Origin: Niastella sp966212235
GTDB taxonomy: Bacteria > Bacteroidota > Bacteroidia > Chitinophagales > Chitinophagaceae
Assembly: GCA_966212235.1 (NCBI GenBank)
Contig: CBIHPP010000009.1
Coordinates: forward strand, 372,001-436,000
Length of the DNA: 64,000 bases
Direction of reading: 5' to 3'
Of the stretch, positions 55,276 to 62,850 are shown piece by piece. A model generated the notes under the pieces. It was not told the origin of the DNA. It searched no databases and was given only the letters and a program-made list of their open reading frames with translations. The translations under genes were made by a program, and so were the position numbers. Each line of letters starts with the position of its first letter. Within the stretch, counting starts at the first letter, position 1.

Positions 55276-58194
55276 CTATCTTTTCAACACCTTGAACGAA
55301 TACAGTTGTCCGCCAACATGTACCGTCAGTACATACATGCCCGGCATAAGGGCCTGTGCTGAGGCCATTACATATGTGCTGAACCCTTTTGGCGCCTGGC
55401 CGTTTTCCTGTACAACGCTTCTGCCATATATGTCAGTAAGTTGTATCACCAGCTTTTCGCTGGCAGGCATGTACAAACCTATTTCCAGCTTATTGTGAAA
55501 TGGAATGGGGCCAATACGGGTTACGTGGGTCGACGGCCGCGTCAGATACACAATGATAATATTGCTGTATTCAGTAACGTCCGAAGTGCTTACCATTTTA
55601 AGGCGATAGAAGATTTTTGTTGAATTCAGTTGTGCAGCACCGGCATCGGTGTAATGATAGTTGCCATTTCCTGTAACGGGATCTATACTGGCTATGGTTG
55701 TAAAGCTGCGGCCATCTATGCTGCGTTCCAGTTCAAAATGATCATGCCCAAACTCATCGGCGGTTTTCCAGTTTATTTTTACATCAACGCCTGATACCTG
55801 TGCAGCGAAAGAAAGCAGGGTAACAGGTAATGGATGAAGATTTGTTTGCACAATAAAACCACCAAAGCCCGTTACATCGAATGTTATTTGCCACATGCCT
55901 GTTGTAGCATTCCAGGTAATATTAGCATCAGCCGGATCAATAACTATGTCTGTTCCTGTATAACTGCCTGGCAAGCCGCTTCCGTTATTGCTGCTGCCAC
56001 TGAACTTACCAATGCGCAGGTTGGCTTTTCCTACATTATCCAACGGGCCGGTGGGAAGATCGACCACACTATTAGGCGCTGCATTGAATGCATCGAACTC
56101 GGCCTGTGAAAAATACAGGGTTACGGTAGCCGTTGCAGTGAGCGGGTTGGCGGTGGGTGTAATTTGATAATGCCGTTGCACAAATGGAATTGAATTGTAA
56201 GTTGGTACGGTGCTTTCGACCCATACTTCACTGGTTACTGTACCTGTTATGGTGCTCGCGCCGGAGGGTACTACTTTGTCAATTAACTGGCACAATGAAC
56301 CATAATATACATTGTTGTTTGTATTTACCGCCTGTGTTTTACTGCTATTTGCCGAAGGCAATGTTGGCATAGTTGCATTTAACAAGGCAGCATTACTGTA
56401 AACCGTACCGCCACTATTGCTAACCCTCACACGGTAATATCTTCCATTGACGGTTGTATTATCTGAAATAGTGAGGGTGGCGGTAGTGGCACCGGAATAA
56501 ATACCGGTGTTGGTTAATGTTATGGGAGAACTAAATGCAGCATCGGTACTTTCCTGCCACTGGTACAATAAAGAGGCGCCTGAAGCGGCTGCTGTAAAAA
56601 CAGCAGAAAGACCCAGGCATGTAGCGGAGGCCGACGGATGTGTTATAATAGCAGGAGGCGGATCATTATACCGGGCTATAAAAAGTTCCTGATCTGCACC
56701 CGCAGTAATAGAAACTGCCGGGGAAGAAGGGGAGAATGGCATGGTGCCGCCGGCAAAAATACCACCCACCCATATATTGTTATTTATACCAACAGCTACA
56801 TCTATACCGGCATCGGTGCCGCTGGCTGCACTGCCGGCAGTCGCTAATTGAATGGCATTGCCGGTAGCAGGATCTACTTTTACCAAAAAAGCGTCATCAT
56901 TGCCTGCTGAGGTAGCGGTGAATGGGGTGGTAGCGCCGGGAAAAGAAATGGAGCCCTGGAACCTGCCGGTTATATAAATGCCGGTTGTACCGGCATCATT
57001 TGCAAAGGCATAATCATTGCCACTGGCCGATCCGCCGGCGCTGTTTGCCCAGGCAAATGCATTGGTGGCCGGGTTGTACCGCGCGTAATACACTTCATCG
57101 AATCCGCCGGCGCTATTGGTTAAGTTAAAAGCCCCGCTTACACTGGCACTGTTGAAATAACCACTGATATAGGCAGCCGAAGTAGTTGCATCATAAGAGA
57201 TCGCTAATGCTTCATCGGGCTCGGTGCCGCCTGCCGATAACCCGCTGAGGAAATTACCGGCAAGGTCCATTCGCAATAAACAGATATCAGCCTGCCCGGC
57301 ATTGGTCAATGTCACCGATGCAGTACCTGATCCGTTTGAAAAATAAGCTGCATTCGCGCTGACAAAGGAACCTGCTATTACCAATTCATTCTGCCCCGGT
57401 AAAAAAGCAATACCGCTGCCGCTGACATTATCATTACCAATTACGCTGGCAGATGATATGGCGCCACCTGTGCTTACCCAGTTAAAAGCGCCAGTACCCG
57501 CATCGAGCTGCGCAACAAAAAGATCGGTGGTGGCCGAGGTCATATTTCCCTGTACCGTTCTTGGAAAAGCACCGGAAGTACCAAATGAGGCGGTAGCATT
57601 TGCTGTGCGTGTGGCAAAAATACCGGAGATGTACAGGTGCCCTGCATTATCGAGGCAAATGGCCTGACCCCGGTCGGTAGCAAGGGCCCCGCCAAATGCC
57701 TTTGCCCAAATGGTAGCACCTGTTGCTGCATTCAGGGCAAATACAATTCCGTCTGTGCTGCCACCTACGCTAGTGAGCGTAGTGGACCCTATGGTGCAGG
57801 GAAATTGCGAGGCACCGGTTATGTACACGGTTGTACCGTTTGTAACAATGCCCAGCCCGCCGGCATCGGTTGCCGCCCCGCCAAAATTGATGGCCCACTG
57901 ACAAAGACCGGCCGCATTGAATTTGGCAACAAATCCGTCTGTTCTTGTTCCGGTGGTGTTTGCGGTAAGCGTTGCCGTTCCATTGCCGAAGTTGATGCTG
58001 CTATTGTAATTCCCTGTTACATACACATTGCCACCGGCATCGGTGCACAAAGTATTCACCGCGTCACTAAAACCGGCAACACCGCCTCCGTAGTTGCCGG
58101 CATATTGCCATTGCTGTGCCGATGCAGGTACAGTACAGAGCGTGCCGATGATCGCTATATATAGCGGGCGTGATATTTTCATTTTCAGATACAT
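55276..58194 (-). CDS. Secreted SBBP beta-propeller protein with T9SS domain
   Basis: The 972-residue product has a signal peptide (start 58194, or ATG 58182 giving MKISRPLYIAII), an SBBP-like beta-propeller (about 35-480) whose repeats read VTGNYNSSINFGN, YISGIFATRTANATASFG and YITGRFQGSISFPG, an Ig-like domain (about 500-600), a beta domain, and a C-terminal T9SS sorting region ending SFKVLKR. No catalytic residues are evident. It follows the tail-collar gene at 58267 by 72 bases and seems to be the last gene of that operon. Confidence 0.82.
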   Translation of the reverse strand: MYLKMKISRPLYIAIIGTLCTVPASAQQWQYAGNYGGGVAGFSDAVNTLCTDAGGNVYVTGNYNSSINFGNGTATLTANTTGTRTDGFVAKFNAAGLCQWAINFGGAATDAGGLGIVTNGTTVYITGASQFPCTIGSTTLTSVGGSTDGIVFALNAATGATIWAKAFGGALATDRGQAICLDNAGHLYISGIFATRTANATASFGTSGAFPRTVQGNMTSATTDLFVAQLDAGTGAFNWVSTGGAISSASVIGNDNVSGSGIAFLPGQNELVIAGSFVSANAAYFSNGSGTASVTLTNAGQADICLLRMDLAGNFLSGLSAGGTEPDEALAISYDATTSAAYISGYFNSASVSGAFNLTNSAGGFDEVYYARYNPATNAFAWANSAGGSASGNDYAFANDAGTTGIYITGRFQGSISFPGATTPFTATSAGNDDAFLVKVDPATGNAIQLATAGSAASGTDAGIDVAVGINNNIWVGGIFAGGTMPFSPSSPAVSITAGADQELFIARYNDPPPAIITHPSASATCLGLSAVFTAAASGASLLYQWQESTDAAFSSPITLTNTGIYSGATTATLTISDNTTVNGRYYRVRVSNSGGTVYSNAALLNATMPTLPSANSSKTQAVNTNNNVYYGSLCQLIDKVVPSGASTITGTVTSEVWVESTVPTYNSIPFVQRHYQITPTANPLTATATVTLYFSQAEFDAFNAAPNSVVDLPTGPLDNVGKANLRIGKFSGSSNNGSGLPGSYTGTDIVIDPADANITWNATTGMWQITFDVTGFGGFIVQTNLHPLPVTLLSFAAQVSGVDVKINWKTADEFGHDHFELERSIDGRSFTTIASIDPVTGNGNYHYTDAGAAQLNSTKIFYRLKMVSTSDVTEYSNIIIVYLTRPSTHVTRIGPIPFHNKLEIGLYMPASEKLVIQLTDIYGRSVVQENGQAPKGFSTYVMASAQALMPGMYVLTVHVGGQLYSFKVLKR

Positions 58195-58266
58195 AAATAA
58201 TTATTTTTCCACCCGGCGAATAATGATGGTGGCTGACCGGCCTATTCGTATTGGCATAATATATTT

Positions 58267-58800
58267 TTATGGTCTGTGGGGGAAGGGCCCGCTGACACAA
58301 ATGATATAATTCAGGGCCAGCACGGGATGCAGCGCTTCAACAGGTGTATTATTGGTGCCGCCTGCTTCCGATGTGGTAATAACAGCATCATAGTTGCCCA
58401 AATAAGTATCGGGATCGCCATAGGTATACAGTTGATTGGTGCCTGTGGCATACACGGCATTTTCAGGAGTGCCTGAGTTCGTGGTACTGGCGGCTTTCGG
58501 TTTCATAGTTACCGTTACATCATGCGAATGTGCAGGGAACATGGCGGGGGTAAAACTCAAACGTTCGCTGCCACCGGTTTTTCCCAATGGCCATGATTCG
58601 CCTTGTGCACCTGCTATGGCTCTTCCGCGTAAGTCGGGTAAGGCAAATGTTTTTTTTCCATCGCCTCCATATATAGTTCCAATAATGGCAAATAAATGGG
58701 GGTATTGGCTAATTGATAATAATTGTCCATCGCACAGGGCCCAGTTAACAGGTGCAAAATTGCCGGCAAAAAGGGTAGTAAATCCTACAATTCCATCCAT
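58267..58800 (-). CDS. Phage tail collar/MdpB-like protein (paralogue 3)
   Basis: The 177-residue protein has the collar layout: GFTTLFAGNFAPVNWALCDGQLL (about 5-28), TIYGGDGKKTFALPDLRGR (about 42-60), GGSERLSF and HSHDVTV, and ends NYIICVSGPFPHRP. It lacks a signal peptide. In phages, this domain sits at tail-fibre tips; in Bacteroidota it occurs in chromosomal triplets, with function unknown. It is the third of three tandem paralogues. Confidence 0.85.
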   Translation of the reverse strand: MDGIVGFTTLFAGNFAPVNWALCDGQLLSISQYPHLFAIIGTIYGGDGKKTFALPDLRGRAIAGAQGESWPLGKTGGSERLSFTPAMFPAHSHDVTVTMKPKAASTTNSGTPENAVYATGTNQLYTYGDPDTYLGNYDAVITTSEAGGTNNTPVEALHPVLALNYIICVSGPFPHRP

Positions 58801-58826
58801 ACAAAATGTTATTTTATGGTAAGCGA

Positions 58827-59390
58827 TCAGCCACGCGAAGGATAAATTCCTTCAACACAAATGATATAGTTCATGATCAAAAATGGTGATAGTACAGGCA
58901 GCGCCTCCTGATTTTGTTCAAAGGCTACAGGGGTTGAAACCGGTAACACCGTAGCAGCCAGATTTGCGGTATCAACCGGAGTGGTACTGTATGCGTTGGG
59001 GCTACCGTTCACCTTTGCCGGATAATGGCCGGCAGGCGTATCCTCAGTTCCTGGTATAATGGCGCATTTGGGTTTTCCCGAAATAGTTACCGTGTGATTG
59101 TGTTTGGGAAGATTGTCAACGGTGAGGAACTCCTTTTCACTGCCGCCGGTTTCGCCTGCTGTATATCGTTTCATTTGTGGCGCCTGTCCTGCATGAACAG
59201 CTACCCGTTTACATAAGTTGGGTAAAGCAAAAGTTTCGATGCCATCCCCGCCAAATGTGTTGCCGATAATAGTAAAAAGATCTGTGTATTCACAAATCGG
59301 CAATTCCTGGCCCTGGCAAAACATCCAGGCTTTCGGCGCCACCTTGCCGGCAAAGGGAATTACAAGTCCTGTAAATGGTGTATGAAACAT
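58827..59390 (-). CDS. Phage tail collar/MdpB-like protein (paralogue 2)
   Basis: The 187-residue protein shares the family blocks LVIPFAGKVAPKAWMFCQGQEL, NTFGGDGIETFALPNL and NYIICVEGIYPSRG, with GGSEKEFLTVDNLPKHNHTVT in the middle. Here Asp of the usual CDGQ is Gln (CQGQ) and the usual LPDLRGR is LPNLCKR, so it is the most diverged copy. No signal peptide. It lies 26 bases upstream of paralogue 3. Confidence 0.85.
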   Translation of the reverse strand: MFHTPFTGLVIPFAGKVAPKAWMFCQGQELPICEYTDLFTIIGNTFGGDGIETFALPNLCKRVAVHAGQAPQMKRYTAGETGGSEKEFLTVDNLPKHNHTVTISGKPKCAIIPGTEDTPAGHYPAKVNGSPNAYSTTPVDTANLAATVLPVSTPVAFEQNQEALPVLSPFLIMNYIICVEGIYPSRG

Positions 59391-59416
59391 GGGTAATCAA
59401 TTATTGGATGATAACG

Positions 59417-59950
59417 TTAAGGCCTGCTTGGAAAAATGCCTTTCAGGCAGATGATATAGGAAATTACCAGGTAGGGAGAACGGATATTCACTGGTTTACC
59501 AGCGCCTGCTTCACGCATAGCAACTGTATAAGCAGGCTCAACCATGAATTTGTCTCCGCTTTTTGCATAAGCGCCTGTAAACTCCGAGGGATAGCCGTCA
59601 TTCGCAGTGGGATCTATTCCGATTTCTGTTCGGGCGCCTGGTTTCAATGAAACGGTTCCGCTATGGGTGTGTAACGGCATCTGGCCCGTCGTTAGGGTTA
59701 AAGTCTCTGTTCCTGTCGATTCGCCCTGTTGGTAATTATGAAATTCCGATTGTCCTGTTGATACGGCAGTACGGCCGCGCAGGTCGGGTAAATTAAATGT
59801 AGTGATGCCATTGCCGCCATACAGGGTGCCCAACACTTTAAACAAAAGAGGGTTTTCCGATATCAATAACGTTTGGCCATCACAGGTTGCCCAGTCGCGC
59901 GGAACAAATGGTCCGGCAAAACAAACTACCATGCCAATAACAGGAGTCAT
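59417..59950 (-). CDS. Phage tail collar/MdpB-like protein (paralogue 1)
   Basis: From ATG 59950 the product is 177 residues: VIGMVVCFAGPFVPRDWATCDGQTLL, TLYGGNGITTFNLPDLRGRT, GTETLTLTTGQMPLHTHSGTV and NYIICLKGIFPSRP-like ending ISYIICLKGIFPSRP. The upstream TTG 59983 is rejected because paralogues begin at this position and the promoter (59990-60021) would leave no leader. It is first in the triplet. Confidence 0.87.
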   Translation of the reverse strand: MTPVIGMVVCFAGPFVPRDWATCDGQTLLISENPLLFKVLGTLYGGNGITTFNLPDLRGRTAVSTGQSEFHNYQQGESTGTETLTLTTGQMPLHTHSGTVSLKPGARTEIGIDPTANDGYPSEFTGAYAKSGDKFMVEPAYTVAMREAGAGKPVNIRSPYLVISYIICLKGIFPSRP

Positions 59951-59989
59951 ACAATGGGGGTTTAGGATTATTGTTTTACTCAACGACCG

Positions 59990-60021
59990 CTAAAGTACAT
60001 GAGGTATAACAGGTAGTACAA
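59990..60021 (-). promoter_or_regulatory. Candidate promoter of the tail-collar operon
   Basis: On the minus strand, TTG (60021-60019), 21 bases, then TACTTTAG (59997-59990), one mismatch to TAnnTTTG, 39 bases before ATG 59950. Confidence 0.5.
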
Positions 60022-60100
60022 GCCGGAAAAAGGGTATTTCAAAGTGGTTTTCAGGTAAGAATAAGCGGTTTTTCACCTTGTGCGGGTACCCTTAAAAAAC

Positions 60101-60132
60101 TTGCTTTGCTGGATGATCTGTTATTATATTTA
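60101..60132 (+). promoter_or_regulatory. Candidate promoter of the 60170 lipoprotein operon
   Basis: TTG (60101-60103), 21 bases, then TATATTTA (60125-60132), one mismatch to TAnnTTTG, 37 bases before ATG 60170. This is the same TTG-N21 layout as 59990-60021. Confidence 0.5.
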
Positions 60133-60169
60133 CGCATTTGTCTCTTGTCACTTAAAAAAATGATATAAT

Positions 60170-60727
60170 ATGAAACCCCTGATTTGTTTATCTATTGCAG
60201 CCATGCTGCTTGCAAATGCCTGCAAACCCGCCAACCATGAACCTGAAAAAGAGAAGAGTGACAATACAAATGATAATAGCGCGGTAATATTAAAGGATAC
60301 TATAAGACCTGATGTAGCAAAACGGTTGGTGAGGAATTTTGACCGCCGGGTTTATCAACACCACCAGGGCGCGTTAAGGTTCAGTGATACCCGTTGCGTA
60401 TGGTTCAGCTCAAAGCAGTTGAAATCGTTGTTGAAGCTGATCGATAGTGAGGGTGGTAACGGCATCCGGTTCTATATGGCATCGTACGATTCCATCGCAA
60501 AACATGGGATCAAAGTCCCTGACGAATACCGCAATTACAGCACCCTCGTTATGGTGAGTACCCGCGATTCAGTTACTCCCCAGGGCGTTACCTTGCGTTG
60601 GGACTATTATAACAGAGGCCCCAAATTAAGAGGCGGCATTCTTACTGCCGATCCCGAGAACCGGGGTGAGATTTGCCCACCACCTAATAATTGTAATGCC
60701 GACGGAGCTACCTTACTGGAACCATAA
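60170..60727 (+). CDS. Hypothetical lipoprotein
   Basis: The 185-residue product has a lipobox (LANACKPAN, Cys18) and an acidic/Asn-rich linker. The mature domain reads DTIRPDVAKRLVRNFDRRVYQHHQGALR and later RFYMASYDSIAKHGIKVPDEYRN. It has no recognised family. One base separates its stop from the start of the membrane protein at 60729, so they form an operon with the two-component system. Confidence 0.72.
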   Translation: MKPLICLSIAAMLLANACKPANHEPEKEKSDNTNDNSAVILKDTIRPDVAKRLVRNFDRRVYQHHQGALRFSDTRCVWFSSKQLKSLLKLIDSEGGNGIRFYMASYDSIAKHGIKVPDEYRNYSTLVMVSTRDSVTPQGVTLRWDYYNRGPKLRGGILTADPENRGEICPPPNNCNADGATLLEP

Positions 60728-60728
60728 T

Positions 60729-61382
60729 ATGAAAGACTACCTTACCCTTAATACCATTTCAGAGCTTTTTTGCCTGGCAGTCAGCATCTTTTGCCTGTAC
60801 AGGGAAAAGGATAAAGTATGGAGAAGCTTTATCCTTTTCCTGTTGTTTACCTGCTTTACAGAATTAGCCGGCATCTATATCCGGAGGGAGTTGCGTTTGC
60901 CTAACTTCTGGGTATATAATATTTATTTAATAATTGAATGCGTTGCAACGAATTGCTTTTTATTTCATTTGATAAAGGCCAAACCTGACCTTAGGAAGTT
61001 ATTAGGGGGGTGGTTTGCTGTCTTCCTGCTTTTTTATTTCATTGAGCTTTACATAAAACATTTTAATGCATACGTTACGGCCTCTATCACTTTTCTTTCG
61101 GTTGAACTGATCCTGGCAAGCATTTATTTTTATTACCGGTTATTGAAAGAAGAGCACTACAGGAAATTATCAACAGATGCCTCCTTCTGGTGGGTGAATG
61201 GCACTATTTGCTTTTATTTTTCGGGCATTGCCTGTTATATTTTTTTTAGTTACTTCTTTCTTGACACCTACATCACGAAATCCGTCAGTTATTTCCTGTT
61301 CAGTTTACAAAATGTTATTTTGTACGCGTGCTGGTCATATTCTTTTATATGCAGATATTTACAAAGGACCTCATCACCCTGA
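60729..61382 (+). CDS. Polytopic membrane protein of unknown function
   Basis: The 217-residue protein (from ATG 60729) has about seven transmembrane helices with short loops (for example LFCLAVSIFCL, SFILFLLFTCFTELAGIYI, FWVYNIYLIIECVATNCFLF, GWFAVFLLFYFIELYI, VELILASIYFYY). No domain is recognised; it may be a sensor for the kinase gene it overlaps. The preceding start codons at 60666-60728 were rejected because they lie inside the lipoprotein gene. It overlaps the kinase start (61349) by 34 bases. Confidence 0.75.
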   Translation: MKDYLTLNTISELFCLAVSIFCLYREKDKVWRSFILFLLFTCFTELAGIYIRRELRLPNFWVYNIYLIIECVATNCFLFHLIKAKPDLRKLLGGWFAVFLLFYFIELYIKHFNAYVTASITFLSVELILASIYFYYRLLKEEHYRKLSTDASFWWVNGTICFYFSGIACYIFFSYFFLDTYITKSVSYFLFSLQNVILYACWSYSFICRYLQRTSSP

Positions 61383-62137
61383 TCGTTGTGGCCTCTGCGA
61401 TCTTCCTGATCGCACCGGTTAGCCTTATTGCTTTTGTAATGCTGTACAACAGCAGGAAGAAAAGACATGAGCAGGAAAAGGAATGGCTGAAGACCAATTT
61501 TGAAAATGAGTTGTTGAAAAGCCAGATGGAAGTGCACGAACAAACCATGCAACAGGTGGCTGCCAACCTGCATGATAACATCGGGCAGTTGATAAGCCTG
61601 CTGATCGTTACGCTAAGCACCATTAAACCCGATCAGCCCCAGCGGGTGCATGAGAAAGTAGATTCAGCGTCGCAGCTTGCCAAACGCGCTATTAAAGAAC
61701 TCCGGCAGCTTTCACGATTAATGCATGGTCAGGAACTCATACGCATGGGCCTTGCCGAAGCGATCGGTTTTGAACTTGACTATTTAAAAACGGCCGGTCT
61801 GCATACCATTCATTTTAATAACAACAGCGAGGCAAAAGCCGGACAAACCGATAAGGAGATTATCCTGTTCCGCATTTTTCAGGAAGTGTTGAACAACGCG
61901 GTGCGCCATGCCGAAGCCACAGCCATCGATGTTACCATAGATCAGCATGATCAATGCCTGAAACTAACGATCAAAGACAATGGCAAGGGGTTTAATGAGA
62001 AGGACCTGCCAAAAGAAAAGAAAGGCATGGGGTTGTTTAACATCAAAAAGCGAATAGCATTGATCGCCGGTGAAATTGACATTATTACTGCGCCCGGGAA
62101 CGGTACCGAAATAAAAATTGTAACTCCATATCCCTAA
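61349..62137 (+). CDS. Sensor histidine kinase (HisKA_3 type)
   Basis: The 262-residue protein (from ATG 61349) has an N-terminal transmembrane helix (about 5-32), a HisKA_3 dimerisation region with the phosphoacceptor His75 in ANLHDNIGQLI, and a HATPase domain (N box EVLNNAVRHAEA, G1 DNGKGFNE, G2 GMGLFNIKKR). It has no extracellular sensor domain, so it probably relies on the upstream 7-TM protein or lipoprotein for sensing. It phosphorylates the response regulator that starts 5 bases after its stop. Confidence 0.9.
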   Translation: MQIFTKDLITLIVVASAIFLIAPVSLIAFVMLYNSRKKRHEQEKEWLKTNFENELLKSQMEVHEQTMQQVAANLHDNIGQLISLLIVTLSTIKPDQPQRVHEKVDSASQLAKRAIKELRQLSRLMHGQELIRMGLAEAIGFELDYLKTAGLHTIHFNNNSEAKAGQTDKEIILFRIFQEVLNNAVRHAEATAIDVTIDQHDQCLKLTIKDNGKGFNEKDLPKEKKGMGLFNIKKRIALIAGEIDIITAPGNGTEIKIVTPYP

Positions 62138-62141
62138 ACAC

Positions 62142-62795
62142 ATGACGGATAAAGAAATTTTAATTGCAATAGTAGACGATCACACCATGTTCAGGCAGGG
62201 CATCAGCAGCATTTTGTTAGAGAATGAAGAGATCAGGATCGTATTTGATGCGGCGAACGGTAATGACATGAAGGAAAAAATAGCCACGCATCCTATACCG
62301 CACGTCGTATTGATGGATATTACCATGCCGAAGGTGAACGGCTATGATGCCACCAAATGGCTTAAACAAAATTACCCATCGGTAAAAGTGCTTGCCTTAA
62401 GCATGTTTGAAGAGGACGAGCCCATTATTAAAATGCTGAAATGCGGGGCAGGGGGGTATATACTTAAAGAATCGACAGCGTCAGATCTTGTTCTCGCCAT
62501 TAAGACCATTGCTGAACATGATTATTTTTTGAACAACCTGGTTACAGGTAAGCTCATTCGTTCACTTCAGGACGATGTAAAGACGCCCAATGTGGTTAAT
62601 GACCTATCAGCTAATGAGATAAAATTTCTAGAGCTCTGCTGCTCCGAACTCACGTATAAGGAAATTGCCAATAAAATGTGCCTGAGTGCGCATACGATCG
62701 ATAATTATCGAGATGCGCTGTTTCAGAAACTCGAACTGAAATCAAGGACCGGTTTGGTATTGTTCGCATTGAAGAACGATATTGCCCGTTTTTGA
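62142..62795 (+). CDS. NarL/LuxR-type response regulator
   Basis: The 217-residue protein has a receiver domain (about 6-120) with acid pocket Asp12/Asp13, phosphoacceptor Asp59 in VLMDITMP, Ser near 86 and Lys near 109, then a LuxR helix-turn-helix (about 152-215, LSANEIKFLELCCSELTYKEIANKMCLSAHTIDNYRDALFQKL). It is the cognate partner of the kinase just upstream. Its targets are unknown. A long bidirectional hairpin follows. Confidence 0.92.
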   Translation: MTDKEILIAIVDDHTMFRQGISSILLENEEIRIVFDAANGNDMKEKIATHPIPHVVLMDITMPKVNGYDATKWLKQNYPSVKVLALSMFEEDEPIIKMLKCGAGGYILKESTASDLVLAIKTIAEHDYFLNNLVTGKLIRSLQDDVKTPNVVNDLSANEIKFLELCCSELTYKEIANKMCLSAHTIDNYRDALFQKLELKSRTGLVLFALKNDIARF

Positions 62796-62796
62796 T

Positions 62797-62850
62797 AAAA
62801 AGATGGTGAGTCATCCCGCCAGCCGGTGGAATGACTCACCATCTTTTTTT
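62797..62850. terminator. Bidirectional terminator; palindrome family B copy 2
   Basis: An AAAGATGGTGAGTCAT arm pairs with ATGACTCACCATCTTT, and the inner CCGCC/GGTGG arm closes around an AGCC loop; T-runs follow on both strands. It lies between convergent genes and shares its core (GCCAGC and CACC/GGTG arms) with 29921-29958. Confidence 0.85.

Noticed and set aside
55276..59983. The tail-collar genes as a prophage
   Set aside because: There is no integrase, capsid, terminase or lysis gene nearby; the neighbours are T9SS and signalling genes.
59951..59983. TTG 59983 as the start of tail-collar paralogue 1
   Set aside because: The other paralogues start at the position of ATG 59950, and the candidate promoter would leave no room for a leader.
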